Virus record (IMG/VR): IMGVR_UViG_3300046002_000825
Coordinates: 1-20,088 of that record
DNA: 20,088 nt
Source: a virus
Reading direction: 5' to 3' (one strand)
The translations under genes were made by a program, and so were the position numbers. The notes under the pieces were generated by a model. The model made no database searches and was not told the DNA's origin. It was given only the letters and a program-made list of their open reading frames with translations. This document shows, piece by piece, positions 7,833-13,870 of the stretch; the stretch's first letter is position 1; each line of letters opens with the position of its first letter.

Positions 7833-8198
7833 TTATCTTGTTTTTGTGTATATTATTTTTGTAACTTTATTAGTGTAACAGTTTGTAGAAGTACATTCCA
7901 TAGTGCCGTTTTCCAACATCACATAATAGTTTAATGCTTTATCTTCTTCTTTGATACTTGATTTAATAAATATAGATTCTAAATTAATTCTAAAATCTCT
8001 GTTTATAAAACTTTCTCCTGTTACATTGCTTATCTGTTGTACTTTTAATTCACCTGCTGGTGTTTCCCAAAAGAACAAATGAGAAGATGGTTTATCCGGC
8101 ATCCACCAACCAATAAGTTGTAATGTGTTAATCTCTTCTTGCGCAAAAGTGTTTAAATTAAATAATCCAAACGCTAAAATTAAAATAAGTTTTTTCAT
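7833..8198 (-). CDS. Small exported protein with signal peptide
   Basis: This 121-residue protein begins with a textbook signal peptide (MKKLILILAFGLFNLNTFAQ): a Lys-Lys n-region, a hydrophobic core, and an AxA-like/Ala-Gln cleavage region followed by Glu, common in Bacteroidota secreted proteins. There is no lipobox Cys, so the mature protein of about 100 residues is likely periplasmic or released. The mature part looks beta-rich, with a Trp-Trp pair (GWWMPDKPSSHLFFWETP) and two Cys in CTSTNC that could form a disulfide. I do not recognise the family. A phage-encoded periplasmic protein could act in superinfection exclusion or envelope modification, but nothing here proves either. Confidence 0.75.
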   Translation of the reverse strand: MKKLILILAFGLFNLNTFAQEEINTLQLIGWWMPDKPSSHLFFWETPAGELKVQQISNVTGESFINRDFRINLESIFIKSSIKEEDKALNYYVMLENGTMECTSTNCYTNKVTKIIYTKTR

Positions 8199-8257
8199 AA
8201 TGATATAAATTTAATTAGATTAGTATTAATATATATATCACGCATAATATTTACTTT

Positions 8258-8569
8258 TTATTGTTTTGCATAAGCCTCTGCCTCCCAAGGTAATTTCTTA
8301 CTACCCTCTTTCATTGTAGCCCGGGGATATTTTTTACCTTTCCAGAATACATGTGAGTCGTTGTAATCTAAATCACCTCTATTCATTTGATCTAAATGAA
8401 CTTTCTCATGAGAGATTGTTTTATTCTTTTTTAATACAGCAGGCGAAACATTTTTATTTATAAGTATACTACCTTTATTTGTAGCCATACCTAAAACATC
8501 ATCACCCATATCTTGTTGATAGATAGGAGTGTTATCAATTTCGTATGGACTTCTTAGTTTGAACGCCAT
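8258..8569 (-). CDS. Minimal HExxH metallopeptidase-like protein
   Basis: This 103-residue protein contains a complete zinc-metallopeptidase signature, ISHEKVHLDQM, with His54, Glu55 and His58. A third possible ligand lies in the C-terminal LPWEAEAYAKQ (Glu96 or Glu98), the E-A-x-x arrangement of gluzincins. The core before the motif has a strand-like segment (GSILINKNVSP), comparable with the edge strand that precedes the active helix in such enzymes. There is no signal peptide or propeptide, and at about 100 residues it is far shorter than typical metalloproteases. It sits among small genes between the chaperonins and the head module. Prohead or virion protein processing, host-protein cleavage, or a non-catalytic metal-binding role are all possible. 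Confidence 0.7.
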   Translation of the reverse strand: MAFKLRSPYEIDNTPIYQQDMGDDVLGMATNKGSILINKNVSPAVLKKNKTISHEKVHLDQMNRGDLDYNDSHVFWKGKKYPRATMKEGSKKLPWEAEAYAKQ

Positions 8570-8580
8570 AAGTTTATATA

Positions 8581-8745
8581 TTAATTGTTCTCTTCTTTTT
8601 TACCACCTATATGCATCCACTTATGTAATGTATATCCTATTGATACCAATAACAAAGTTATTTTTAAGAATGGTTCTATCGCTGTCATACTTAACATTAA
8701 TGACACTGAGTTTAGAGTGTAAAGCTTCAAATCAGTAAATGTCAT
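8581..8745 (-). CDS. Small single-span membrane protein
   Basis: A 54-codon frame on the minus strand runs from ATG 8745 to TAA at 8581 and encodes MTFTDLKLYTLNSVSLMLSM, then a hydrophobic segment with IEPFLKITLLLVSIGYTL (about residues 23-40), and finally a basic/charged tail HKWMHIGGKKEENN. It fills the space between the neighbouring genes almost exactly: three bases after the upstream stop and 11 bases before the downstream start. That spacing is strong evidence it is real. One or two membrane helices are possible because residues 9-21 are also fairly hydrophobic. Small phage proteins of this shape may act as holin-like or membrane accessory factors, but it is outside the recognised lysis cassette. 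Confidence 0.7.
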   Translation of the reverse strand: MTFTDLKLYTLNSVSLMLSMTAIEPFLKITLLLVSIGYTLHKWMHIGGKKEENN

Positions 8746-8748
8746 TTT

Positions 8749-8964
8749 TTATCTTCTTTTAGCACGTTGCGTAATAGGCTCAAGTGGTGCGCCTCCGCAT
8801 CCACAATCTAATTTTAATTTCATACCATTTTTACCTCCGCTATATCCTTGTCCTTTTGGATAAGCAGACATATCTAATGGTCCGTCCCATAAATGGTTTA
8901 ATCCAGATACACCAGGTTTTTCCATTTTAACTAAGTGTGGGTCGATTGTTTTATTATTCATCAT
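8749..8964 (-). CDS. Small Gly/Pro-rich protein with CxCG motif, unknown
   Basis: This 71-residue protein begins MMNNKTIDPHLVKMEKPG. It has a Gly-rich central part (AYPKGQGYSGGKNGMKLK) and ends with LDCGCGGAPLEPITQRAKRR, combining a Cys-Gly-Cys-Gly-Gly motif with a basic tail. The two Cys are too few for a conventional zinc finger unless the protein dimerises. A short structural or virion-decorating peptide is equally plausible. I do not recognise a named family. It begins 18 bases after the upstream stop, in an unbroken run of co-directional small genes. The start at ATG 8964 is followed by a second ATG at 8961, and either could be used. Confidence 0.65.
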   Translation of the reverse strand: MMNNKTIDPHLVKMEKPGVSGLNHLWDGPLDMSAYPKGQGYSGGKNGMKLKLDCGCGGAPLEPITQRAKRR

Positions 8965-8982
8965 ATCTTTGTTGTTTAGTAA

Positions 8983-9285
8983 TTACATTTGAGGTTCTTG
9001 AGCTGGATCCATACTTGACATTGTTCTATCAAATGAATTCTCCATACCTGTTCCGAATACACCGTTAATTGTTGATGCACTTTGTGGACTAAATGGTACA
9101 GGTGCACCACTATTTTTAATATTAGGATTCATTGGTCTTGGCGTAGATGCTAAAGCAGGATTAGCCATTTTAGGTTGTGATGTTAAATCTGTATTTGCAT
9201 CCATCTTTGGATTTAAAGCTTGTGATGCGTTTGTATAATTGTCAACTGTCATTTTAGGTTGTACATCTTGTAAATAATTTTTCAT
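8983..9285 (-). CDS. Low-complexity Asn/Pro/Met-rich protein, unknown
   Basis: This 100-residue protein is low in complexity and probably disordered. It carries recurrent short units of the form QPKM/NPKM (VQPKMTVDN, LNPKMDANT, SQPKMANPA), a Pro/Asn-rich middle (STPRPMNPNIKNSG), and ends in DPAQEPQM. It overlaps the upstream winged-helix-like gene by four bases (ATGA), so translational coupling is likely. No catalytic motif, membrane segment or Cys is present. Similar disordered proteins in phages can be virion linkers or assembly factors. No specific function can be supported. Confidence 0.7.
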   Translation of the reverse strand: MKNYLQDVQPKMTVDNYTNASQALNPKMDANTDLTSQPKMANPALASTPRPMNPNIKNSGAPVPFSPQSASTINGVFGTGMENSFDRTMSSMDPAQEPQM

Positions 9286-9728
9286 CGTGTTTTATCTTTA
9301 TTAACGTTCTTTATTGCTGATTGTAAAACTGTGTCTGTATATGTTTTACCTCTCATTATAGTATTTCTTCTTTCGCTTGTTGGTATATCTTCGTCTCCAA
9401 TCATAATACGGTACATTCTACTTATTAGTTGTTTGCACTTGAAAGAGACTTTATATATATTGTATTTTTGAGTTGTATGGTTACGTTTTCTCCAAACCAC
9501 TATCCACCCTTCTTTTAACAACCTGTCCCAGCGCATCTTATCCCAACTATATGTATAAGTACCTACCTCATAATCATGTCTAGTAAAGAAATCTAAACAA
9601 TCAAAATATATTAATAATTCTAAATCTGCATCAGCAAGACCGTTATTTCTACAAGCCCATCTCCTAATTATTCTGTAATGTTTTAATAAACCAGATTCAC
9701 GTAGGTCACTAGCTTCTAACCGTTTCAT
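9282..9728 (-). CDS. Winged-helix (MarR-like) domain protein, putative
   Basis: This 148-residue protein has a pattern compatible with a winged helix-turn-helix. Helical segments (YRIIRRWACRNNGL, DADLELLIYFDCLDFF) are followed by SWDKMRWDRLLKEGWIVVWR, which reads like the recognition helix and first wing strand of MarR-type domains (LLKEGWI comparable with LxxKGLI). A second wing strand (KYNIYKVSFKCKQLISRMYR) and a basic C-terminus follow. It could regulate transcription or be a DNA-binding accessory protein. In phages such folds also occur in virion proteins. Both ends use ATGA-type four-base overlaps, with groES upstream and the low-complexity gene downstream, so it is tightly coupled to the chaperonin operon. 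Confidence 0.6.
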   Translation of the reverse strand: MKRLEASDLRESGLLKHYRIIRRWACRNNGLADADLELLIYFDCLDFFTRHDYEVGTYTYSWDKMRWDRLLKEGWIVVWRKRNHTTQKYNIYKVSFKCKQLISRMYRIMIGDEDIPTSERRNTIMRGKTYTDTVLQSAIKNVNKDKTR

Positions 9729-9988
9729 AATACAACAACTATATCTTGTAGTTTTATAACTGTATATTTATTACCTTCAAATTCAATAGTATGGCCAGCG
9801 TGTTTATCATAATATATTTCGTCACCTTCCTTAATGACTTTTATTTCATCACTGATCGATACAATTATTGCTTCTTTATATCTAATATCTTCACTGTCTT
9901 TTTCTTTTAAAATAAGACCGTTCTTTGTTTCTTTTGTAGCTTTTACCTTCTTAGGTAAAATAACTATATTATTACCTATTGCCTTCAT
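9725..9988 (-). CDS. groES: GroES-like co-chaperonin
   Basis: This 87-residue protein matches the GroES (cpn10) layout. It starts with MKAIGNNIVILPKKV, corresponding to the first beta strand. A mobile-loop region TKETKNGLILKEKDSED carries the hydrophobic tripeptide LIL at residues 25-27, where E. coli GroES has IVL for binding GroEL. EAIIVSISDEIKVIKEGDEIYYDKHAGHTIEF follows, equivalent to GEVVAVG, VKVGDKVLY and KYAG. The protein closes with KYTVIKLQDIVVVL. It should cap the adjacent phage GroEL during ATP-driven protein folding. It is slightly shorter than bacterial GroES (about 95 residues). The ATG at 9988 lies inside the end of groEL (17-base overlap), so expression is probably coupled. 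Confidence 0.92.
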   Translation of the reverse strand: MKAIGNNIVILPKKVKATKETKNGLILKEKDSEDIRYKEAIIVSISDEIKVIKEGDEIYYDKHAGHTIEFEGNKYTVIKLQDIVVVL

Positions 9989-11525
9989 TAATTCTAAGAT
10001 TATTGATTACACAATCGGTTGATAAAATAGTTGTAGCAACTGAAGAAGCATTCTTTAACGCAGACTTTGTTACAAGTAATGGGTCTATAATACCGGCTTT
10101 AATCATATTAACTGTTTCACCAGTTATAACATTTAAACCTAAGCCTTCTTCTTGGGGTATTGGTATTTCAATTCCTGCATTTAATAATATTGTATGATAA
10201 GGGGCTTTGATTGCGTCTAGTAATACCCATTCTCCTTCTGTTAATCCACCAATATACATTGCGGCATTTAATAAAGCAATTCCTCCACCTGGTACAATGC
10301 CTTCTTTAATAGCTGCTTTTGTTGCGCAGATTGCATCTTCTACTCTATCTGCTTTTTCTTTTAATTCTATATCAGATCCTGCGCCTACTTTTACAACAGC
10401 TACTTTGCCTGATAATCTTGCTAATCTTCTTTCCAATCTAATTACCTCAGCTGGATTCTTAGCTGTTTCTAATTGTTTTTTTACTGTATCAATAAGATCC
10501 AATACTTCTTGTGAATATTCTCCAACTTGAATAATGGTCTCTACATCGGTTGTTACAGCTTTAATACATGATCCTAAATGTTGTGGAGTTATAAGATCCA
10601 TATCATCTCCAAGATCTTCGTTAATAATTGTAGCACCTGTTAATAATGCTAAATCATCTAATGTATCTTTTTTATTAACACCGTATGTTGGTGCGTTAAT
10701 AACATTTGCCTTTAAATTACCTTTAACTTTGTTCATTGCAATTACTGAAAGAACTTGGGGTTCCATATCTGCAATAATAAGTAATGGCTTTTTTATTTTC
10801 ATACAGTGTTCTAAAGTACCTTGTATTTGTCTAATATTTTCAACTGGTGATTCAATGATAAGAACTAAAGCATTATCTAACTCTGCTGCTTTCTTTGAAG
10901 CATTAGTTACAAAATGTGAATTAACTAATCCTTTATCATATTGAATACCATCAATAACTTCTATTTCTGTAGTATTAAGATCTGACATTTCCATCATTAC
11001 GATACCATTGTCACCAGCAGCTCTAAAAGCATCTGCAATAACCTTACCTAATTCAGGATCATTATTAACAGATATAGTAGCCACGTTATCAATCATATCT
11101 CCTGATACTGGTATTGCAATACTTTCTAAGTATTTAATTACTTTTTCTGTAGCATTCTCAATACCTTCTTTTAATTCTCTGCTACTAGTACCTTTTGGAA
11201 CTTTATAAGCATGATTTAAAATAGAATGAGTTAATACTGTAGCGGTTGTTGTACCGTCTCCAGCTTCTTTAACTGTTTTTCTTGCGGCTTCCTTAAGTAA
11301 CGTTGCACCCATATTTTCTACTGGATCTAATAGTATAATACTATCCGCTACTGTTACACCATCTTTTGTAATTACTGGTCTACCAGCTCCATCTTCTAAT
11401 ATTACACATTTACCACTGGCACCAAGTGTTGAACTTACGGCTCTAGTTAATTTAGTAATACCTTCGAATATCTTATTCTTTGCATCTTCGCCAAAGTTAA
11501 GATTCTTTACGATTGCTTCTGTCAT
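9972..11525 (-). CDS. groEL: GroEL-like chaperonin
   Basis: This 517-residue protein is a full-length group I chaperonin. The equatorial ATP-binding region shows KDGVTVA, the phosphate-binding GDGTTTAT with Asp90, and Asp397 in RVEDAICATKAA, followed by the GGG loop (413-415). The apical domain is complete but has changes at substrate-contact positions by alignment with E. coli: Leu200 for Tyr199, His204 for Tyr203, Gln235 for Leu234, Ala263 and Met264 for Val263/Val264. The protein is about 30 residues shorter than E. coli GroEL because of a shortened equatorial loop and no C-terminal GGM repeat tail; it ends LRINEGNR. It probably folds phage virion proteins with GroES encoded just downstream. 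The ATG at 11525 follows a 62-base A/T-rich gap. Confidence 0.95.
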   Translation of the reverse strand: MTEAIVKNLNFGEDAKNKIFEGITKLTRAVSSTLGASGKCVILEDGAGRPVITKDGVTVADSIILLDPVENMGATLLKEAARKTVKEAGDGTTTATVLTHSILNHAYKVPKGTSSRELKEGIENATEKVIKYLESIAIPVSGDMIDNVATISVNNDPELGKVIADAFRAAGDNGIVMMEMSDLNTTEIEVIDGIQYDKGLVNSHFVTNASKKAAELDNALVLIIESPVENIRQIQGTLEHCMKIKKPLLIIADMEPQVLSVIAMNKVKGNLKANVINAPTYGVNKKDTLDDLALLTGATIINEDLGDDMDLITPQHLGSCIKAVTTDVETIIQVGEYSQEVLDLIDTVKKQLETAKNPAEVIRLERRLARLSGKVAVVKVGAGSDIELKEKADRVEDAICATKAAIKEGIVPGGGIALLNAAMYIGGLTEGEWVLLDAIKAPYHTILLNAGIEIPIPQEEGLGLNVITGETVNMIKAGIIDPLLVTKSALKNASSVATTILSTDCVINNLRINEGNR

Positions 11526-11587
11526 GATTTGATTTTATTTAATTTAAGTTGATAGTTGTATTATTACGTATATTTTACCATTTTAGG

Positions 11588-12058
11588 TTAAAACAGTTTA
11601 CTTTTAAATTTTTGATACAACCAAATAATTAATAATAGTAATATAATCCAGAAAGATAACCAAAACCAAAATGTTTTAGCTTCTTTCTTATCTACTGTCT
11701 TAACTTTTTCTTTCTTAGTTTCTTTAGTTACTGTTTTTGATTGTTTTTGGCTTGTTTTAGACACTATACTATCTTTTGAATATATAGTGTTATCTTTTTT
11801 ATTTTTAATCTTAATACGAGCATTAAAATACTTTTTGCCTTCTACAACGAATTCCTTAGTTGAATCGATCGGTATGATTTCTATTTCATGTGTATCAATG
11901 TTAAATTTAATTTCCGTTTTTGCAACTTCACTAATTGAGTCTTTCTGCACAACAGTCTCCACGATAGCCTTCTCTTCGACTTTATCGGTTCTATTTACTT
12001 TTCTTGCACCACACGCTAAAAATAATGTCGATAGCAATATTAAAATGTATTTACTCAT
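11588..12058 (-). CDS. Putative unimolecular spanin (lipoprotein with C-terminal membrane helix)
   Basis: This 156-residue protein has a lipoprotein signal peptide with lipobox FLAC (Cys16). A Lys/Glu/Thr/Ser-rich periplasmic stretch follows, including repeated KET/KTVTKETKKEKVKT units. A strongly hydrophobic C-terminal helix (about 129-148) and basic tail KFKSKLF complete it. An outer-membrane lipid anchor plus an inner-membrane C-terminal helix in one chain is the architecture of one-component spanins such as phage T1 gp11, which fuse outer and inner membranes in the last lysis step. Its position directly after the endolysin supports this. The short beta-rich piece (KFNIDTHEIEIIPIDST) is also compatible with u-spanin ectodomains. 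An alternative is a lipoprotein with an incidental membrane helix. Confidence 0.65.
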   Translation of the reverse strand: MSKYILILLSTLFLACGARKVNRTDKVEEKAIVETVVQKDSISEVAKTEIKFNIDTHEIEIIPIDSTKEFVVEGKKYFNARIKIKNKKDNTIYSKDSIVSKTSQKQSKTVTKETKKEKVKTVDKKEAKTFWFWLSFWIILLLLIIWLYQKFKSKLF

Positions 12059-12071
12059 ACTGTTTTTTTAT

Positions 12072-12533
12072 TTATTTATACGGAATATAACTTGTTTTCC
12101 CATTTACCCTAATTGCTTTTAAAATTTGTTTTCTTTGTTTACCAGTTGATTCATAAGATATATGAACCCAATCAGGGTTTTTATCCGTACCAAACTCCCA
12201 AATCATTTGATCAAATACTAAATTGTCTTTAATATAATTAAATATTTGAGCATTAGTAATTGATGTGCCGTCCATATCAATATCAATTGCTTCACCAGAA
12301 CAATGCTGAGAAGTCTGACTTCCACCAATAGCCGCATTCAAAGCTTTACTTCTATATCCTGAACTAATTCTGATAGGCACACCAAAATTATCTCTAATAG
12401 GTTGAAACACGTTCTCAGCTAATTTTTTAAAGTTTTCAATATGCTCAGGTGTTGGCATATTGCTAATTCCTTTTCTTTTAGCAGTGTTGCTCTTGGTTAC
12501 TTCTGCTAATGCTAAATTTTTACTCAGTTGCAT
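12072..12533 (-). CDS. Peptidase M15 family endolysin (D-Ala-D-Ala carboxypeptidase-like)
   Basis: This 153-residue protein has the peptidase M15A signature. A LAEVTKS/RKGISN start region is followed by IRISSGYRS, then the zinc-site segment SQHCSGEAIDID with His77 and Asp84 (seven residues apart, as in the family). The third ligand is His124 in DWVHISY, with Asp121 as the probable catalytic acid three residues before it. It should cut peptide cross-links of host peptidoglycan. No signal peptide is present, so release would depend on the holin encoded just upstream. I chose ATG 12533 (MQLSKNLALAEV), where the recognisable family begins; an in-frame ATG at 12587 would add 18 residues and deepen the overlap with the holin gene. 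With the chosen start, the overlap is 14 bases. Confidence 0.85.
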   Translation of the reverse strand: MQLSKNLALAEVTKSNTAKRKGISNMPTPEHIENFKKLAENVFQPIRDNFGVPIRISSGYRSKALNAAIGGSQTSQHCSGEAIDIDMDGTSITNAQIFNYIKDNLVFDQMIWEFGTDKNPDWVHISYESTGKQRKQILKAIRVNGKTSYIPYK

Positions 12534-12774
12534 CTTGTTCTTCGTTTTTGTTTTTAGTAAATATTGTTCCTGCCATGGATATGCCAAATGATACGGATGT
12601 CAAAATAAGAAATCCATTAAATATAAATTCTTCAATAACTAATTTGTTACCAATTATTCCCGTTATAACATCTGCTATTAACACAAATATCATAGCAAAA
12701 AAAGACACAACTCCAACAAATGTTTTTTCATTTATATTGTTGTCATCACTTAATAAATTTTTCCAAAATCCCAT
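12520..12774 (-). CDS. Putative holin (two membrane helices)
   Basis: This 84-residue protein has two hydrophobic helices (about residues 19-41, FVGVVSFFAMIFVLIADVIT, and about 49-72, EFIFNGFLILTSVSFGISM). A charged, hydrophilic N-terminus (KNLLSDDNNINE) and a charged C-terminus (TKNKNEEQDATE) flank them. This is the layout of class II holins, which form the inner-membrane lesion that times lysis. Its place between the spanin-like lipoprotein and the M15 endolysin, overlapping the latter, supports the call. A small membrane protein of other function cannot be excluded from the sequence alone. Confidence 0.7.
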   Translation of the reverse strand: MGFWKNLLSDDNNINEKTFVGVVSFFAMIFVLIADVITGIIGNKLVIEEFIFNGFLILTSVSFGISMAGTIFTKNKNEEQDATE

Positions 12775-12776
12775 AA

Positions 12777-13154
12777 TTATTTTATTGTATCTATTACTGT
12801 TATTGAATCTTTATTTGCGCCAATTACTTTGTCAAATAATGATCTTTTCTTGGGTACTTTATATTCGTTTATTTTTTTATTAGCTATTACTAAACAATCT
12901 TTTGTAGTGGCTATTTCTTCTTTTAGATTAAAGTTTTCATTTTTAAGATCAGAATTTTCTACTCTTAAAATATCTTTATAATTAACAACCTGTTCAACGT
13001 TGTCTTCTAACCCTTCGGTTTTTATTAATAAGCTATCCATATTCTCTACGTTATTAGAAAATATAGTATCAATTGCTACGACTTCTTTTTTAGTAACCCT
13101 AGATTTACTACACGATACTAATAGTACTACAAAAATTATAAATATTTTTTCCAT
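12777..13154 (-). CDS. Lipoprotein, putative outer-membrane spanin subunit
   Basis: This 125-residue protein starts with a short lipoprotein signal peptide (MEKIFIIFVVLLVSCSKS) whose lipobox LVSC puts the lipidated Cys at residue 15. The mature part is highly charged and helical, with heptad-like segments (VENSDLKNENFNLKEEIATT). It begins on the last base of the upstream gene, which encodes a membrane-anchored coiled-coil protein, and ends two bases before the holin start. Adjacent, overlapping inner-membrane and lipoprotein coiled-coil genes beside a holin and endolysin are the hallmark of a two-component spanin. The outer subunit is longer than Rz1, so the call is architectural only. Confidence 0.65.
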   Translation of the reverse strand: MEKIFIIFVVLLVSCSKSRVTKKEVVAIDTIFSNNVENMDSLLIKTEGLEDNVEQVVNYKDILRVENSDLKNENFNLKEEIATTKDCLVIANKKINEYKVPKKRSLFDKVIGANKDSITVIDTIK

Positions 13155-13414
13155 TATTCCAACCCTTTAATTTGATCCAACATTTCTAACTTAGTTGCTG
13201 CCCTGGCTAATGTACTGTCTGACTTACGCAGCCTTTCGTCTAATAAGTCGACTTTTTTTGTTAGGGCTTCCACATTGACGCCACATTTTTCTATCTGAGA
13301 CGTATAGTTCATTTTATTATCAACATATAAATAACCAACCGCTATTATTACTAAAAATAATAATCCTTTAACGGGGTCTTTTGAAAATTCTTTAAAATTT
13401 ATAGGTAATTCCAT
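13154..13414 (-). CDS. Membrane-anchored coiled-coil protein, putative inner-membrane spanin
   Basis: This 86-residue protein has a short cytoplasmic N-terminus, one transmembrane helix (about residues 16-31, GLLFLVIIAVGYLYV) and a periplasmic coiled coil (about 48-82, LTKKVDLLDERLRKSDSTLA and onwards). That is the type II membrane topology and heptad structure of inner-membrane spanins such as Rz. It is immediately followed, with one shared base, by a lipoprotein gene, and the lysis genes come next. A structural membrane protein or a holin accessory are alternatives. The start is ATG at 13414 after an A/T-only leader. Confidence 0.65.
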   Translation of the reverse strand: MELPINFKEFSKDPVKGLLFLVIIAVGYLYVDNKMNYTSQIEKCGVNVEALTKKVDLLDERLRKSDSTLARAATKLEMLDQIKGLE

Positions 13415-13439
13415 AATTATTAAATATTATTATTATTGT

Positions 13440-13829
13440 TTATTTAACTTCTACATTTACTTCTTCAATTATAACATCACCATCTACAACAGCAACAACA
13501 GTTTCTTCTGTGTTTGCAAAAGGTGGAGGTAATGTTACCATTACAGGATTAATTATTAGTTCAATTTGCTCAGCAATATTTAACTGCATAGCTGGAACAT
13601 CCATTGTTTCTTCCATCCAACCAATAACTTGCTCCTCGTTTAATTCTGGATAAGGTGTGAATGCATCAGGAGTAGGTGTTCCTACGGCTTGTGCCCCATA
13701 AATTTCCGCTGATATTCCATCTTTTGTTGTACCGTTGTACCTCCAATGCACTGTTGTAACAACATCTTGCATTCCGTCCTCGTCTACTCTGCAATCAAAT
13801 GCAGAAAAAATCCATTTGTAAGTGATCAT
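13440..13829 (-). CDS. Small conserved-type phage protein (DUF7936-like)
   Basis: This 129-residue protein begins MITYKWIFSAFDCRVDEDGMQ and includes DVVTTVHWRYNGTTKDG. This pattern recurs in small proteins beside tail-fibre genes in other phages and resembles the DUF7936 family as I recall it. The middle has a Pro-rich linker and a segment ELNEEQVIGWMEETM. The end is a Val/Glu-rich strand-like tail. The role is unknown; proximity to fibres suggests a fibre assembly or virion accessory part. The leader carries seven TTTA repeats (AAAT units on the coding strand) directly before the ATG at 13829, which may act as an A-rich ribosome-loading region. Confidence 0.7.
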   Translation of the reverse strand: MITYKWIFSAFDCRVDEDGMQDVVTTVHWRYNGTTKDGISAEIYGAQAVGTPTPDAFTPYPELNEEQVIGWMEETMDVPAMQLNIAEQIELIINPVMVTLPPPFANTEETVVAVVDGDVIIEEVNVEVK

Positions 13830-13831
13830 AG

Positions 13832-13859
13832 TTTATTTATTTATTTATTTATTTATTTA
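13832..13859. repeat. TTTA microsatellite, seven perfect copies
   Basis: Seven uninterrupted TTTA units occupy the 41-base gap between the fibre stop and the start of the DUF7936-like gene. On the coding strand the unit reads TAAA, so the tract forms an A-rich 5' leader ending two bases before the ATG. Slippage would change leader length without touching coding sequence. AAATAAA-type leaders occur before other genes here, so it may be an extended version of the normal translation-initiation context. Confidence 0.9.
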
Positions 13860-13870
13860 GTTTTTATTAT

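Noticed and set aside
10207-10944. Two long plus-strand reading frames opposite groEL
   Set aside because: They mirror the highly conserved chaperonin frame, show no recognisable domains, and every supported gene is on the other strand.
12534-12587. 18-residue N-terminal extension of the endolysin
   Set aside because: The family text begins at MQLSKNLALAEV; the extension lies inside the holin gene and is Lys/Thr-rich shadow sequence.
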